Of a DNA stretch of 64,000 nt, positions 26,328 through 34,565 are shown in pieces. The position numbers and the translations under genes were made by a program. Below the pieces are notes generated by a model. It made no database searches and was not told the origin of the DNA. It was given only the letters and a program-made list of their open reading frames with translations. The DNA lies in the NCBI GenBank assembly GCA_948473085.1, contig CAOKWH010000009.1, positions 1-64,000 on the forward strand, in the 5' to 3' direction. This stretch comes from an uncultured Clostridia bacterium (GTDB taxonomy: Bacteria; Bacillota; Clostridia; Oscillospirales; Ruminococcaceae). The stretch's first letter is position 1. Each line of letters starts with the position of its first letter.

Positions 26328-26642
26328 CTACTTAGCAGCTCTGAGAACCGGAATATTACCCTTTTGATAAAGGATAAGTTCTTCCTCCTCTACCTGTTCT
26401 AATGATAGGCTGCACAATGTACAAATAAACTGAAATAAGGGGTTCTCCGCCCGAATTTCGCAATAGTCGCCGAAAGTATATTCGATATCTATATGCCGGT
26501 TCATTATCGGAGCATCCTCGCACTCGAACACATCCACACGGTACACAATTTCGGATATCTCTTCGCTTAAATCATCCTCCGCTATCCCATTTTCTAAGCA
26601 TATTTGTTGGCTGATCTGCTTGGCCTCGTCAATGGTGAGCAT
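26328..26642 (-). CDS. Small acidic protein of unknown function
   Basis: A 104-residue soluble, strongly acidic protein (LTIDEAKQISQQICLENG at the start, LEQVEEEELILYQKG near the end). I recognise no family. It lies 48 bases downstream of an Imm42-like gene and in the same direction, so it may be a second member of an immunity-type cassette. The ATG at 26642 is chosen because GGAGG lies nine bases upstream; the ATG at 26651 overlaps that site. No toxin-like gene is adjacent. Confidence 0.7.
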   Translation of the reverse strand: MLTIDEAKQISQQICLENGIAEDDLSEEISEIVYRVDVFECEDAPIMNRHIDIEYTFGDYCEIRAENPLFQFICTLCSLSLEQVEEEELILYQKGNIPVLRAAK

Positions 26643-26690
26643 ACTGTCCATCCTCCAAATCCCGATTGATCGTTGATTATAAAATATTTG

Positions 26691-27179
26691 CTACTCACTC
26701 GCCATATATCCATTATAATAAGCCTGCATCTGTTGCTGGATCTGTTCAAACTCCGGCAGGTCCAGCTGCACTGCATCAATCAGGGCAATTTCTTCCCCGC
26801 TGATGTACTGGCCAGCCAGAATAACAACCTCCCGTTCCGACGCTACAATAAAAAAGACATACCCTGCATTCTCCAGTTCCGCCAGCGGCAGGAAGAAGGC
26901 ACCATCTTCAAAACCGCCCCCGGAAAAGGTGTGCTCGCAGAGCCGGGCGAACAGCTCCTTTTTATCCAAGGCGCAAAGCGTTTCATCCACCTTTGGGTGC
27001 AAAAAGGGGGAATCCATCAAAAAGGATAAATCATCACTCAGGGTAGTGGTCCTCACTTCCTTGGGATACTGCTCCCCGGCCATAAAGACATACAACAGGC
27101 CGTTTACAAACGGCCCGGAGCACCATTCCGGCACCCGTTCCAGCAGAAATGCAAACTTATCCGGATTGCCAATCAGCAT
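26691..27179 (-). CDS. Imm42-like immunity protein
   Basis: A 162-residue soluble acidic protein. The N-terminus MLIGNPDKFAFLLERV, followed by EWCSGPFVNGLLYVFMAG, resembles the Imm42 family of polymorphic-toxin immunity proteins, which typically open with a GxPxxFA segment and a Trp-containing strand. The rest (DDLSFLMDSP, YVFFIVASEREVVILAGQY) is consistent with an alpha/beta immunity fold. No toxin is encoded nearby, so it may be an orphan that protects against relatives' toxins. GGGAGGG precedes the ATG. The family call is from recall and moderately sure. Confidence 0.55.
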   Translation of the reverse strand: MLIGNPDKFAFLLERVPEWCSGPFVNGLLYVFMAGEQYPKEVRTTTLSDDLSFLMDSPFLHPKVDETLCALDKKELFARLCEHTFSGGGFEDGAFFLPLAELENAGYVFFIVASEREVVILAGQYISGEEIALIDAVQLDLPEFEQIQQQMQAYYNGYMASE

Positions 27180-27213
27180 TTTTTCATCCCTCCCATTCCC
27201 CCAAGAATAAGAA

Positions 27214-27246
27214 AAACCCGGCTGCTGTTCTCAAGCAACCGGGTTT
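27214..27246 (-). terminator. Terminator of the zinc-ribbon protein gene
   Basis: AAACCCGG (27214-27221) and CCGGGTTT (27239-27246) form an 8-bp stem; on the minus strand a T run follows. Confidence 0.8.
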
Positions 27247-27257
27247 GTGCAAAAACC

Positions 27258-27704
27258 TTACTCCTCGTGGCTGTGGCCGCAGCCGCAGGCCTCATCGTCA
27301 CAGTCGCAGTCAAAGTCAAACTCCAACAGCTCGCCGCAACCGGGGCAGTTGATGGAACCCTCATCCAGCATGGCCTCGGTGATACAAATGGTATCGCCGC
27401 AGCTGGGGCAGGTTACCTCATAGAGCTCTTCATCCTCGTCAAAGTCGTAGTCCTCGTCCTCATCGTCCCAGTCCTCGTCTTCGTCCTCATAGAAATCCTC
27501 TTCAAGGCTGCCAAGATCCTCATCAATCATGTCCACCTGCTCGATCAGCTCGTCAAAGCCATCCTCCAGGTCTGCAACTGTAAATGCCAAATCGTCCAGT
27601 GTTTCGATAATGGCCTTGATTATCTTACCTTCCTTCTGGCTCTCGTCGATACCCAGGCCCTCTGCCAGACCCTTGAGGTAAGAAACCCTCTCTGTAACAG
27701 TCAT
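27258..27704 (-). CDS. CD1247-type N-terminal domain protein with acidic linker and zinc ribbon
   Basis: A 148-residue protein in three parts. Residues 1-60 are helical (VSYLKGLAEGLGIDESQKEG), matching a small clostridial domain known by the C. difficile CD1247 protein. Residues 60-95 are an almost pure Asp/Glu stretch with aromatic residues. The C-terminal part has CPSCGDT and CPGCGEL, a four-Cys zinc ribbon, and ends in a Cys/His-rich tail (CDCDDEACGCGHSHEE) that could bind further metal. It sits 73 bases downstream of efp and before a terminator. Function is unknown; the neighbour suggests a link to translation. Confidence 0.8.
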   Translation of the reverse strand: MTVTERVSYLKGLAEGLGIDESQKEGKIIKAIIETLDDLAFTVADLEDGFDELIEQVDMIDEDLGSLEEDFYEDEDEDWDDEDEDYDFDEDEELYEVTCPSCGDTICITEAMLDEGSINCPGCGELLEFDFDCDCDDEACGCGHSHEE

Positions 27705-27777
27705 TGTAAAATCCTCCTTTACAGCCTTTTATTTAAAGCGGCATCCGCCGCCGGGAAAACAGGAAAAAAGCCCAAAA

Positions 27778-28335
27778 TTAAGCGCGCTCCATGTACTCGC
27801 CGGTTCTGGTGTCAATGCGCACCCGGTCGCCGGTTTCGATAAACAGCGGCACCTTAATCTCCGCGCCGGTTTCCACTGTAGCGGGCTTGGTGGCGTTGGT
27901 GGCAGTATTGCCGGCAAAACCGGGGTCGGTTTCGGTAACTTCCAGCTCCACAAAGTTCGGAGGCTCCACACCAAATACTACCCCCTTGTAGGAGAGGATT
28001 TTGCAGTCGGTGTTCTCCTTTACAAAGCGGAAGCTGTCGCCCAGCTTATCGGCATTGATGGGCACTGTTTCAAAGCTCTCGTTATCCATGAAGTAATACA
28101 GGGCCTCATCGTTGTAGAGGTACTGCATATCCTTTCTCTCCACAAAAGCAGTGGGATACTTCTCGGTGGGGTTAAAGGTCCGCTCTACCACTGCGCCGGT
28201 GATAACATTGCGGATTTTGGTGCGTACAAAAGCTGCACCCTTGCCGGGCTTAACATGCTGGAACTCGATAATCTGAAAAACCTGGCCGTCAATATCAAAG
28301 GTGACGCCATTTCTGAATTCGCCTGCTGAAATCAT
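27778..28335 (-). CDS. efp: Translation elongation factor P
   Basis: A 185-residue protein, the standard EF-P length, that rescues ribosomes stalled on polyproline. The three beta-barrel domains are recognisable: the N-terminal KOW-like domain with the tip loop HVKPGKGAA (Lys32 at the tip, modified in some bacteria), the OB domain with [20 protein letters not shown] in parts ([17 protein letters not shown]), and the C-terminal domain with the signature ending [20 protein letters not shown] precedes the ATG. A promoter and a hairpin-rich leader of about 100 bases lie upstream. Confidence 0.97.
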   Translation of the reverse strand: MISAGEFRNGVTFDIDGQVFQIIEFQHVKPGKGAAFVRTKIRNVITGAVVERTFNPTEKYPTAFVERKDMQYLYNDEALYYFMDNESFETVPINADKLGDSFRFVKENTDCKILSYKGVVFGVEPPNFVELEVTETDPGFAGNTATNATKPATVETGAEIKVPLFIETGDRVRIDTRTGEYMERA

Positions 28336-28444
28336 ATTTGAACCTCCAAAGCAATTTGCCTACATCGACCTGCAATGACTTGTAGGAACCAGGGCGGCGG
28401 CAACGCCTCCCCCTGTCGGTCGGTAGTAAAGTATTAACAGTATA

Positions 28445-28473
28445 ATTTTATCAGGTACAGGGCTGTAATGCAA
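28445..28473 (-). promoter_or_regulatory. Sigma-A promoter of efp
   Basis: On the minus strand TTGCAT (28473-28468), 17 bases, TAAAAT (28450-28445). The ~100-base leader holds a GC hairpin at 28390-28415 and CCTACA/TGTAGG pairing nearer the gene. Confidence 0.6.
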
Positions 28474-28515
28474 GTAGCAGAAGCAACTTTTGCCCAATTT
28501 TACTGCCGCTCACCG

Positions 28516-29373
28516 CTATGCACCTGTCAGGGCTGCAAAAATATCCCGCATAGCACCGGCATCCTCCGCCTGGGTGCCCGCCGATTCACAGATAATGGTG
28601 GGGGTGTAGCCGCGGCGATACAGTTCCTCGGCCAACGGCTCAAAAAAGGGGCCGAATACCTTGTCCTCAAAGGTCAGGTGGCGCTTTTCCCCGCCTTTTT
28701 CGGTGTATTCAATCCGGGAAAAATGGCTGTGCAGCACCCGCGCCCGGGAGAGACCGATGACATTTTCAATCCGGTCCAGCACCGCCTTATAGTCCGCCTG
28801 GGTTTTCAGCGAGCCAAAGGTGCGGGCGTTCAGGTGGCCAAAGTCGATACAGGGCAGCATCCGCTCATCCACACGGCACATGGCCAGCACCTCGTCCAAA
28901 TCCCCCAGCTGGTTGAGCTTGCCCATCGTTTCCGGGCAGGGGATTACCTCCCCAAACCCTTCGGCATCCAGGGCCTGTATTGTCTTTTTCAGCGTATCCA
29001 CAGCCAGCGCCAGGGCATCGCTGCGGCTGAGTTTGGCGCAGGAACCCGCATGGATGACAATGCGCCGGCCGCCCATATCGGTTACAGCCCGGGCCGATTC
29101 CAGGATATAGCGAATACTGCCCAGCCGCTTTTCCTCCTCCAGGGAGGAGAGGGAGATGTAATAGGGCGCATGCAGCGAAACCTGTATACCCCGGCGGGCA
29201 AACTCCGCCCCTAAGGCTTCTGCCGCCGGGGTGGTGATGCGCACCCCCCGGCCACACTGGTATTCAAAGGCATTCAGACCCATGCGCTGTACATACTCCG
29301 GCATTTGGATAGTCTTTTTGTATCCCATAGCAGTAAAGCTTTCCGGGCTCCCCGCCGGGCCAAATCGTATCAT
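28516..29373 (-). CDS. nfo: Endonuclease IV-like AP endonuclease
   Basis: A 285-residue TIM-barrel protein of the AP endonuclease 2 family, which cuts DNA at abasic sites. All the usual trinuclear-zinc ligands can be matched: His in VSLHAPYYISL, His in IVIHAGS, Glu in PCPETMG, Asp and His in CIDFGHLNAR, His in VLHSHFS, Asp/His region in GGEKRHLTFED, and Glu in IICESAG. The first codons overlap the stop of the yqeG-like gene as ATGA, so the two are translationally coupled. Length matches the family. Confidence 0.93.
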   Translation of the reverse strand: MIRFGPAGSPESFTAMGYKKTIQMPEYVQRMGLNAFEYQCGRGVRITTPAAEALGAEFARRGIQVSLHAPYYISLSSLEEEKRLGSIRYILESARAVTDMGGRRIVIHAGSCAKLSRSDALALAVDTLKKTIQALDAEGFGEVIPCPETMGKLNQLGDLDEVLAMCRVDERMLPCIDFGHLNARTFGSLKTQADYKAVLDRIENVIGLSRARVLHSHFSRIEYTEKGGEKRHLTFEDKVFGPFFEPLAEELYRRGYTPTIICESAGTQAEDAGAMRDIFAALTGA

Positions 29374-29876
29374 ACTTCCTCCAATTCCTGCGGCTGTCGG
29401 CCGTGCAGAACGCCTCTTTCCAGCACCCGCTTGAACTTAATAAAAGGCACCGTTTCCGGCCCCAGCGGGGCCACCATCACCGTAAGGGCTCCAAAGCGGT
29501 TGCCGCCCAAAATATCGGTGAAAATCTGATCCCCCACTACGGCAATTTCCGCCGGGGAAAGGCCCAAACGGCGGGCCGCCCGGCGCATACCGGCCAATCG
29601 GGGCTTTTGGCCATCCGCCACATAGTCCAACCCCAAAAGCTCAGCAAAGGGGCGCACCCGGTTGTCGCTGTTGTTGGATACAATAACCATACCAATCCCA
29701 CCCTGTCGCATGGTGTCCAGCCAGGCGGCTATATCCGGCCAGGGCGTGGGGTTATCATGGGTGGTAAGGGTATTATCCACATCCAGCACCAGCCCCCGGA
29801 TGCCCTTCCGCCGCAAAAAGGGCAGGGTCAGCCCGGTAACCCGATTGATATAGTAATCTGGCTGTAACATGGCCAT
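29370..29876 (-). CDS. YqeG family HAD IIIA-type phosphatase
   Basis: A 168-residue HAD phosphatase of the YqeG group. Motif I is LVLDVDNTLT (note DVDNT, as usual in YqeG), motif II is VIVSNNSDNRV, the Lys region is ADGQKPRLAG, and motif IV is AVVGDQIFTDILGGN. Related eukaryotic enzymes dephosphorylate phosphatidylglycerophosphate; the bacterial role is unsettled. The ATG at 29876 has GGAGG five bases upstream. It overlaps the AP endonuclease gene by four bases. In Bacillus yqeG sits in a ribosome/replication-linked operon; here its partner is a DNA-repair gene. Confidence 0.92.
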   Translation of the reverse strand: MAMLQPDYYINRVTGLTLPFLRRKGIRGLVLDVDNTLTTHDNPTPWPDIAAWLDTMRQGGIGMVIVSNNSDNRVRPFAELLGLDYVADGQKPRLAGMRRAARRLGLSPAEIAVVGDQIFTDILGGNRFGALTVMVAPLGPETVPFIKFKRVLERGVLHGRQPQELEEV

Positions 29877-29913
29877 TGTCTCCTCCACTTCTTTCTGCCC
29901 CATGCCGGGCAGG

Positions 29914-30480
29914 CTAAAACTGCTCCATCGGAACTGTACACTCCACCCAGTCTGCAATGCGCTCTGTATGGTTGAGCCACTCCAGCTGAAAACCGGTGGA
30001 AGAATAGCCGCGGCCACCAAAGAAATAGTCCTCCGGAAATACATCCTCCCCAATCCAGCGCAGTTTCTCCCCTGGCATTGTATATTCAAAACTCCAAGCC
30101 TGCCAGAAACCCAGCATAGAATCGCCAAACCGGTTGTCATAGTCCGGCCGGGCCAACAGCGGCCCCTCTGCTGCCCGCTCTGTAGGCGGGATGGCAACAA
30201 AGATGGGGTTCTCCCCACCCAAGCCGGCACGATATCCCATCAGCCACATGGTCAGGTTCATCAAATCATAAAATCTGCCCGGCTGCGGCCAGCGCAGAAG
30301 GGTCCACTTTCTTTCCTCCGGTAAGGATGCTATCTGGAAGGAGAACGGGGTTCTATCCTCTGGGGTGCAGATATCCGGATACTCCTTTAAAAGCTGGATT
30401 GCCTGCTCCATCGGGCAGTTGATGATGGAAAAGCAGGTATAGCCTGCCAGGTCAAAGGGGAAATTGGGCTGTTTGCTCAT
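29914..30480 (-). CDS. Hypothetical protein, unknown family
   Basis: A 188-residue soluble protein rich in Trp, Pro and Phe (LGFWQAWSFEYTMPGE, EDYFFGGRGYSSTGF). No signal peptide, membrane segment or motif that I can name. The composition and size resemble the many small cytoplasmic proteins linked to polymorphic toxins, but this is only an impression. It precedes yqeG by 37 bases and follows a lipoprotein gene after 69 bases; an AT-rich stretch upstream (around 30490-30525) probably holds its promoter. GGAG precedes the ATG. Confidence 0.7.
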   Translation of the reverse strand: MSKQPNFPFDLAGYTCFSIINCPMEQAIQLLKEYPDICTPEDRTPFSFQIASLPEERKWTLLRWPQPGRFYDLMNLTMWLMGYRAGLGGENPIFVAIPPTERAAEGPLLARPDYDNRFGDSMLGFWQAWSFEYTMPGEKLRWIGEDVFPEDYFFGGRGYSSTGFQLEWLNHTERIADWVECTVPMEQF

Positions 30481-30549
30481 TGTGTTTCACTCCCATAAAA
30501 TTTTATAGTTAGTACTATAGCTGAAATACACACCTATCCGGTACGGGAT

Positions 30550-30915
30550 TTAATCAATCAAGGCAAAACTGTCTGTCACCGGCTGCCATTCGTACAGGTG
30601 TTCCCCATCCTTGGTAATGGCAAAAACGGTACTGCCCTTGGCAACCTGCCAGCAGGGCTGTTCCTCCACCGTAACCTCCCCCTGGCAGACAAATTCGCTC
30701 TGCCGGAGCATATTCAGGTTTTCCTGGGTGGTGCAGAGCTTCTCGCTGTTTTCAATCAGCAGTTCCCGCACCGTTTGCACTGCTTCCTCCTGGGTAAGTT
30801 CTGCCGCCTGGGCACTGCTCTCCATCGAGGTATCAGCCTGTTCCGGAATATCCCCGGCTGCACAGCCAGCCAACAGAAACAGCAGCACACAGGCCAAAAG
30901 CAGTTTTCTGCCCAT
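30550..30915 (-). CDS. Small putative lipoprotein
   Basis: A 121-residue protein with an 18-residue signal peptide ending in the lipobox LLAGC, then an acidic low-complexity linker (about 20-45) and a compact domain ending EWQPVTDSFALID. It starts three bases after the stop of thiN and is thus the last gene of the long housekeeping operon. It resembles the small secreted lipoproteins common in Gram-positives; no function can be assigned. Confidence 0.78.
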   Translation of the reverse strand: MGRKLLLACVLLFLLAGCAAGDIPEQADTSMESSAQAAELTQEEAVQTVRELLIENSEKLCTTQENLNMLRQSEFVCQGEVTVEEQPCWQVAKGSTVFAITKDGEHLYEWQPVTDSFALID

Positions 30916-30918
30916 CTG

Positions 30919-31557
30919 CTACACCTCCCTGGGAAGAATGACAAAGAGGATGCCCCGCTCCACCGAAATTTTGGCACAGTGCCCGGCAATGCGGTTGCTC
31001 ACCCCCAGGGGAAACCGGTTGGTAAGCTCCACCCCATCCAGCGGGAACCGGGCGCCGGAGATATGTACTCCCTGGGCGCTGTCGCTGTGGCAAAGAACCG
31101 AAAAGGTGCTGTCCCGGGGGGCATGTATCTCCATCTCCCCGCCGTCATCCAGCAACCACACCCGCTCAGTGGCCCCTAAAATTTCCGCCGCAGTGCCAGG
31201 GGCGTTCTGCGCCACATAGGCCAGCATTTGCAGATTCCCCAACAGGTGGTCCAACCGCCCGCCGGTGGCCGCCACATACAGCAGGCTGTCATATCCCTGG
31301 GCCAGGGCATATTTGGTTGCCATCATGGAATCGGTATCGTCCTTATCCCGCTTTAGCCGCTGCACCGGCACCCCTTCGGGCAGTGAACCAGTGTAGGAAT
31401 CAAAATCCCCAATAATCAGGTGCGGGCGGATATTCAGCTGCTGGGCCAGCCGCAGCCCGGCGTCACAGCAGAGAATAAAGTCATCCTGGCGCAGGGCAAG
31501 ATCCCTCTTTTCAATGCCGTGCTGCTCCCCCGCTGTAAAAATAACACATCTGCTCAT
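30919..31557 (-). CDS. thiN: Thiamine diphosphokinase
   Basis: A 212-residue cytoplasmic enzyme that converts thiamine to thiamine diphosphate using ATP. The family signatures are CCDAGLRLA, HLIIGDFDS, the metal-binding KRDKDDTDSM, and AATGGRLDHLLGN; the C-terminal beta domain has FPLDGVELT and GVSNRI. It follows rsgA by about 40 bases. In most Firmicutes the gene rpe lies between rsgA and thiN; here it is absent. Confidence 0.95.
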   Translation of the reverse strand: MSRCVIFTAGEQHGIEKRDLALRQDDFILCCDAGLRLAQQLNIRPHLIIGDFDSYTGSLPEGVPVQRLKRDKDDTDSMMATKYALAQGYDSLLYVAATGGRLDHLLGNLQMLAYVAQNAPGTAAEILGATERVWLLDDGGEMEIHAPRDSTFSVLCHSDSAQGVHISGARFPLDGVELTNRFPLGVSNRIAGHCAKISVERGILFVILPREV

Positions 31558-31597
31558 TGCAACAACACCCCATCCGCAAAAACGGGAAGCCGGATGT

Positions 31598-32494
31598 TTA
31601 CTCCAGCTCCCAGTCGTTTATTTTTTTGGCGTCCTCATACAGCGCCTGATAGCTCTCATGCCGGGAGGCAGCAATTTCCCCCTGTTCCACTGCCGCAAGC
31701 ACGGCACAGCCCTTTTCGGCAATGTGGGAACAGTCGCTAAACCGGCACCCCTCTAAATAGGGGGAAAATTCCCGGAAACAGTGCTGTAGTTCCTCCTTGC
31801 GGATAACCGCAAACTTTTCCAGTTCCACCGAGGAAAAGCCCGGGGTATCCGCCACAAACCCCTCTCCCACACGGAACAGCTCCACATGGCGGGTGGTATG
31901 CCGGCCGCGGCCCAGCTTCCGGCTTACATCGCCGGTGGCCAGCCCCAGCCGGGGGTCCAGCGCGTTGAGCAGGGAGGATTTGCCCGCACCGGTATTGCCG
32001 CTGAACACCACCAGCCTATCCTGTATGAAAATCTCGTTGAGCCGCTGTACCCCCTCCCCGGTTTGGGAGGAAAGCTCATAGCAGCGAAACCCCGCCCGGC
32101 GATACAGCTCCAACAGTGCCGCATCCCGGTGCAAATCGCTCTTGGTCACTGCAATAACCGGCTCTATCCCCTTATATTCGGCCACTGCCAGCATTTTGTC
32201 AATGACAAAATGGTTGGGCACCGGGTTGACGGTGGAGATAACCAGCACCAATAGATCCACATTGGCCACCGGCGGGCGGACTAAAAAGTTTTTGCGCTCC
32301 CGAATACCCACCACATAGCCCTTGCCATCCTGGGTCAGTTCGGCGTCCACCACATCCCCCACATAGGGGGTAATATTTTCTTTGCGAAACACCCCCCGGG
32401 CCCGGCATTCCAGCAGGCCCTCCGGGGTATCCAGATAGTAAAACCCACCCAGGGCCTTGACAATGCGGCCCTGTACAATTTTGGTTGTCAACAT
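31598..32494 (-). CDS. rsgA: Ribosome small-subunit-dependent GTPase RsgA
   Basis: A 298-residue circularly permuted GTPase that matures the 30S subunit. An N-terminal OB domain (GRIVKALGGFYYL) is followed by the permuted G domain: G4 VTKSD, G1 SGNTGAGKSS, switch region GRGRHTTRHVELF, and G3 DTPGFSS. The C-terminal zinc finger is GCRFSDCSHIAEKGC, with three Cys and one His. I use the ATG at 32494; a GTG nine bases upstream is an alternative, and neither has a strong ribosome binding site. The PASTA kinase gene ends 13 bases upstream, and RsgA is a known kinase target in Bacillus. Confidence 0.95.
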   Translation of the reverse strand: MLTTKIVQGRIVKALGGFYYLDTPEGLLECRARGVFRKENITPYVGDVVDAELTQDGKGYVVGIRERKNFLVRPPVANVDLLVLVISTVNPVPNHFVIDKMLAVAEYKGIEPVIAVTKSDLHRDAALLELYRRAGFRCYELSSQTGEGVQRLNEIFIQDRLVVFSGNTGAGKSSLLNALDPRLGLATGDVSRKLGRGRHTTRHVELFRVGEGFVADTPGFSSVELEKFAVIRKEELQHCFREFSPYLEGCRFSDCSHIAEKGCAVLAAVEQGEIAASRHESYQALYEDAKKINDWELE

Positions 32495-32507
32495 CCCCTG
32501 CACCCGC

Positions 32508-34565
32508 CTAACTCAGCTGGGTGGAGGTACCGCTGTCAAAGTCCACCTCATAGGTGCGGTAGCTGGCGCCGTCAATGAAAATTTCTATCTCAGCAACGCC
32601 GCTTCCGCTGAAGGTGGGCTTCCACACCTTTACCAGGCTGGGCTGAATCTGCCGCTGCAGCACTGTCACCCCATCCTGGGCGGCCGAAACGCTCACAGCG
32701 CCGGTAATATCCGGCAGGGAGACATACAGCTGCACCGTGCTAATCTCCCGGTCGCCGGAGCTGAGGGTCAGATCCACATAGCTGCCCTCGCTCACCTCCG
32801 AAGAACGGCTGGGGCTTTGGCCGATGACCGTATCGGTATCCGCCTCGTTGGAGCGATAGGTAATGTTGCCCACACTCAAACCGGCCGCTTCCAGCTTGGC
32901 CCGGGCGCTTTCCAAACTCTCGCCGCCCAGGTCAGGCACAACTGCTGTCTTGGTTTCGGGGCCCATGCTAACTTCCATTTTTACTGCTATGCCGGCGGGA
33001 ACCTGGCTGCCGGACCCCGGATTGGTGCCGCACACCAGCCCGGAGGGCACCAAGTCGTTATATACATCCACCCGCTGCACAGTAAAGCCGGCATCGGTCA
33101 GTTCAGTCTGGGCCACAGCGGCCTCTTTGCCCAGCACCTCCGGCATAATAGCCAGCTCGGTGCCCATGCTCACCTTGACATTGACTACAGCGCCTGTTTT
33201 TACTGTGCGCCCCTGGGAGGGGGATTGCTCATAAATCTGCCCCACTGGATACTGCTCGTTGTAGCCGCTTTCCTCCACTACAATGGCAAGGCCCTTGTAC
33301 TCCTCGCTGTTCTTGATAGTTTCGTAGTCCAAACCCACCAGATTGGGCACTTTTACATCCGCTACCCGCTCGAAGGGGTTGTTCAGTACCAGCATAGTGC
33401 CCACAAAAATCATCGAACCAATGACAAAGGCGCAGGTAATACCCACCAAAACGGTGAGCAGCCCATGGCTCTGGCCGGAACGGGTACTCCTTTTTGCGTC
33501 CTCGGCCAACTGCTCGTTCCGGGCAGCCACCCGGCGCCGGGCCTGGGCCGGCCTTTTCTTTTCGTTCTTGGGGGCAGTTTTGCCTTTCCTCTTTTTACCG
33601 CCAAACAATGCTGCTTTTCCTCCTGTGGTTCTTCTGCCTTCCCCGCCCTCGGCCTGCAGGCCGGAAACTTCCCTTTCCATCATCGCCTCGCTGGCAGGGC
33701 CGGACGGGGTACGGTACTTGTATTCAAACAAAATAGAAGGGTCCTTTTTAAAGGAATCGATATCCCGGAGCATTTCGGCAGCAGAATTGTACCGGTCGTC
33801 TGCATCCTTCTGCATGGCCCTTAATACGATGGATTCCAGCGCCTCGGGAATATCGGGATTGACCGAACGCAGTGAACGGGGAACCTCCTCGATGTGCTTA
33901 ATCGCCACCGATACAGCGGACTCTGCCTCAAACGGCAGCCGGCCGGCCAGCATTTCGTACATCATCACACCCACAGAATACAAATCCGCACGGTTATCGG
34001 TTACCTCCCCTTTGGCCTGCTCCGGGCTGATGTAATGCACCGAGCCAATGGCCTTATCGGTCATGGTGTGCATGCCGCTGCGGGCAAACCGGGCAATGCC
34101 AAAGTCGGTCACCTTTATGGAGCCATCCTTAAGCAGCATAATGTTCTGCGGCTTTATATCCCGATGGACAATGCCGTTATCGTGGGCGTGTTGCAGCGCG
34201 CGGAGAATCTGTACGGTAAAATATACCGCTTCCTTCCAGCCTAAAACGCCCTTATGCTCAATATATTCTTTGAGTGTAACGCCGTCAATATACTCCATGA
34301 CGATGTAATTTACCTTATCAGAAAAATTGACATCATACACCCTTACAATATTCTGATGGGAAAGCAGCGCCACTGCCTTGGATTCGTTTTTAAACCGGCG
34401 CAGCAGCTCCTGGTTCTGCACATATTCGTCCCGCAGTATCTTGATGGCTACGACCCGGCCGTTGGAAACATCGGTGGCCTTGTATACATTGGCCATGCCG
34501 CCAATGCCCACCAGCTCGTCCACCAGATAGCGCCCATCCAGGCGTTTGCCTATATACTTATCCAT
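32508..34565 (-). CDS. pknB: Stk1/PknB-type serine/threonine kinase with PASTA domains
   Basis: A 685-residue membrane kinase. Residues 1-265 form the kinase domain with the P-loop GIGGMANVY, catalytic HRDIKPQN and DFGIA, and the P+1 region GSVHYISPEQA. A basic juxtamembrane linker (about 310-375) leads to one transmembrane helix (about 378-402). Outside are three PASTA repeats, starting near VPNLVGLDYETI, MPEVLGKEAAVAQ and VPDLGGESLESA, which bind muropeptides, then a non-PASTA terminal domain. The ATG at 34565 has GGAGG nine bases upstream and overlaps the phosphatase gene by eight bases. Kinase and phosphatase regulate growth, wall synthesis and spore germination. Confidence 0.96.
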   Translation of the reverse strand: MDKYIGKRLDGRYLVDELVGIGGMANVYKATDVSNGRVVAIKILRDEYVQNQELLRRFKNESKAVALLSHQNIVRVYDVNFSDKVNYIVMEYIDGVTLKEYIEHKGVLGWKEAVYFTVQILRALQHAHDNGIVHRDIKPQNIMLLKDGSIKVTDFGIARFARSGMHTMTDKAIGSVHYISPEQAKGEVTDNRADLYSVGVMMYEMLAGRLPFEAESAVSVAIKHIEEVPRSLRSVNPDIPEALESIVLRAMQKDADDRYNSAAEMLRDIDSFKKDPSILFEYKYRTPSGPASEAMMEREVSGLQAEGGEGRRTTGGKAALFGGKKRKGKTAPKNEKKRPAQARRRVAARNEQLAEDAKRSTRSGQSHGLLTVLVGITCAFVIGSMIFVGTMLVLNNPFERVADVKVPNLVGLDYETIKNSEEYKGLAIVVEESGYNEQYPVGQIYEQSPSQGRTVKTGAVVNVKVSMGTELAIMPEVLGKEAAVAQTELTDAGFTVQRVDVYNDLVPSGLVCGTNPGSGSQVPAGIAVKMEVSMGPETKTAVVPDLGGESLESARAKLEAAGLSVGNITYRSNEADTDTVIGQSPSRSSEVSEGSYVDLTLSSGDREISTVQLYVSLPDITGAVSVSAAQDGVTVLQRQIQPSLVKVWKPTFSGSGVAEIEIFIDGASYRTYEVDFDSGTSTQLS

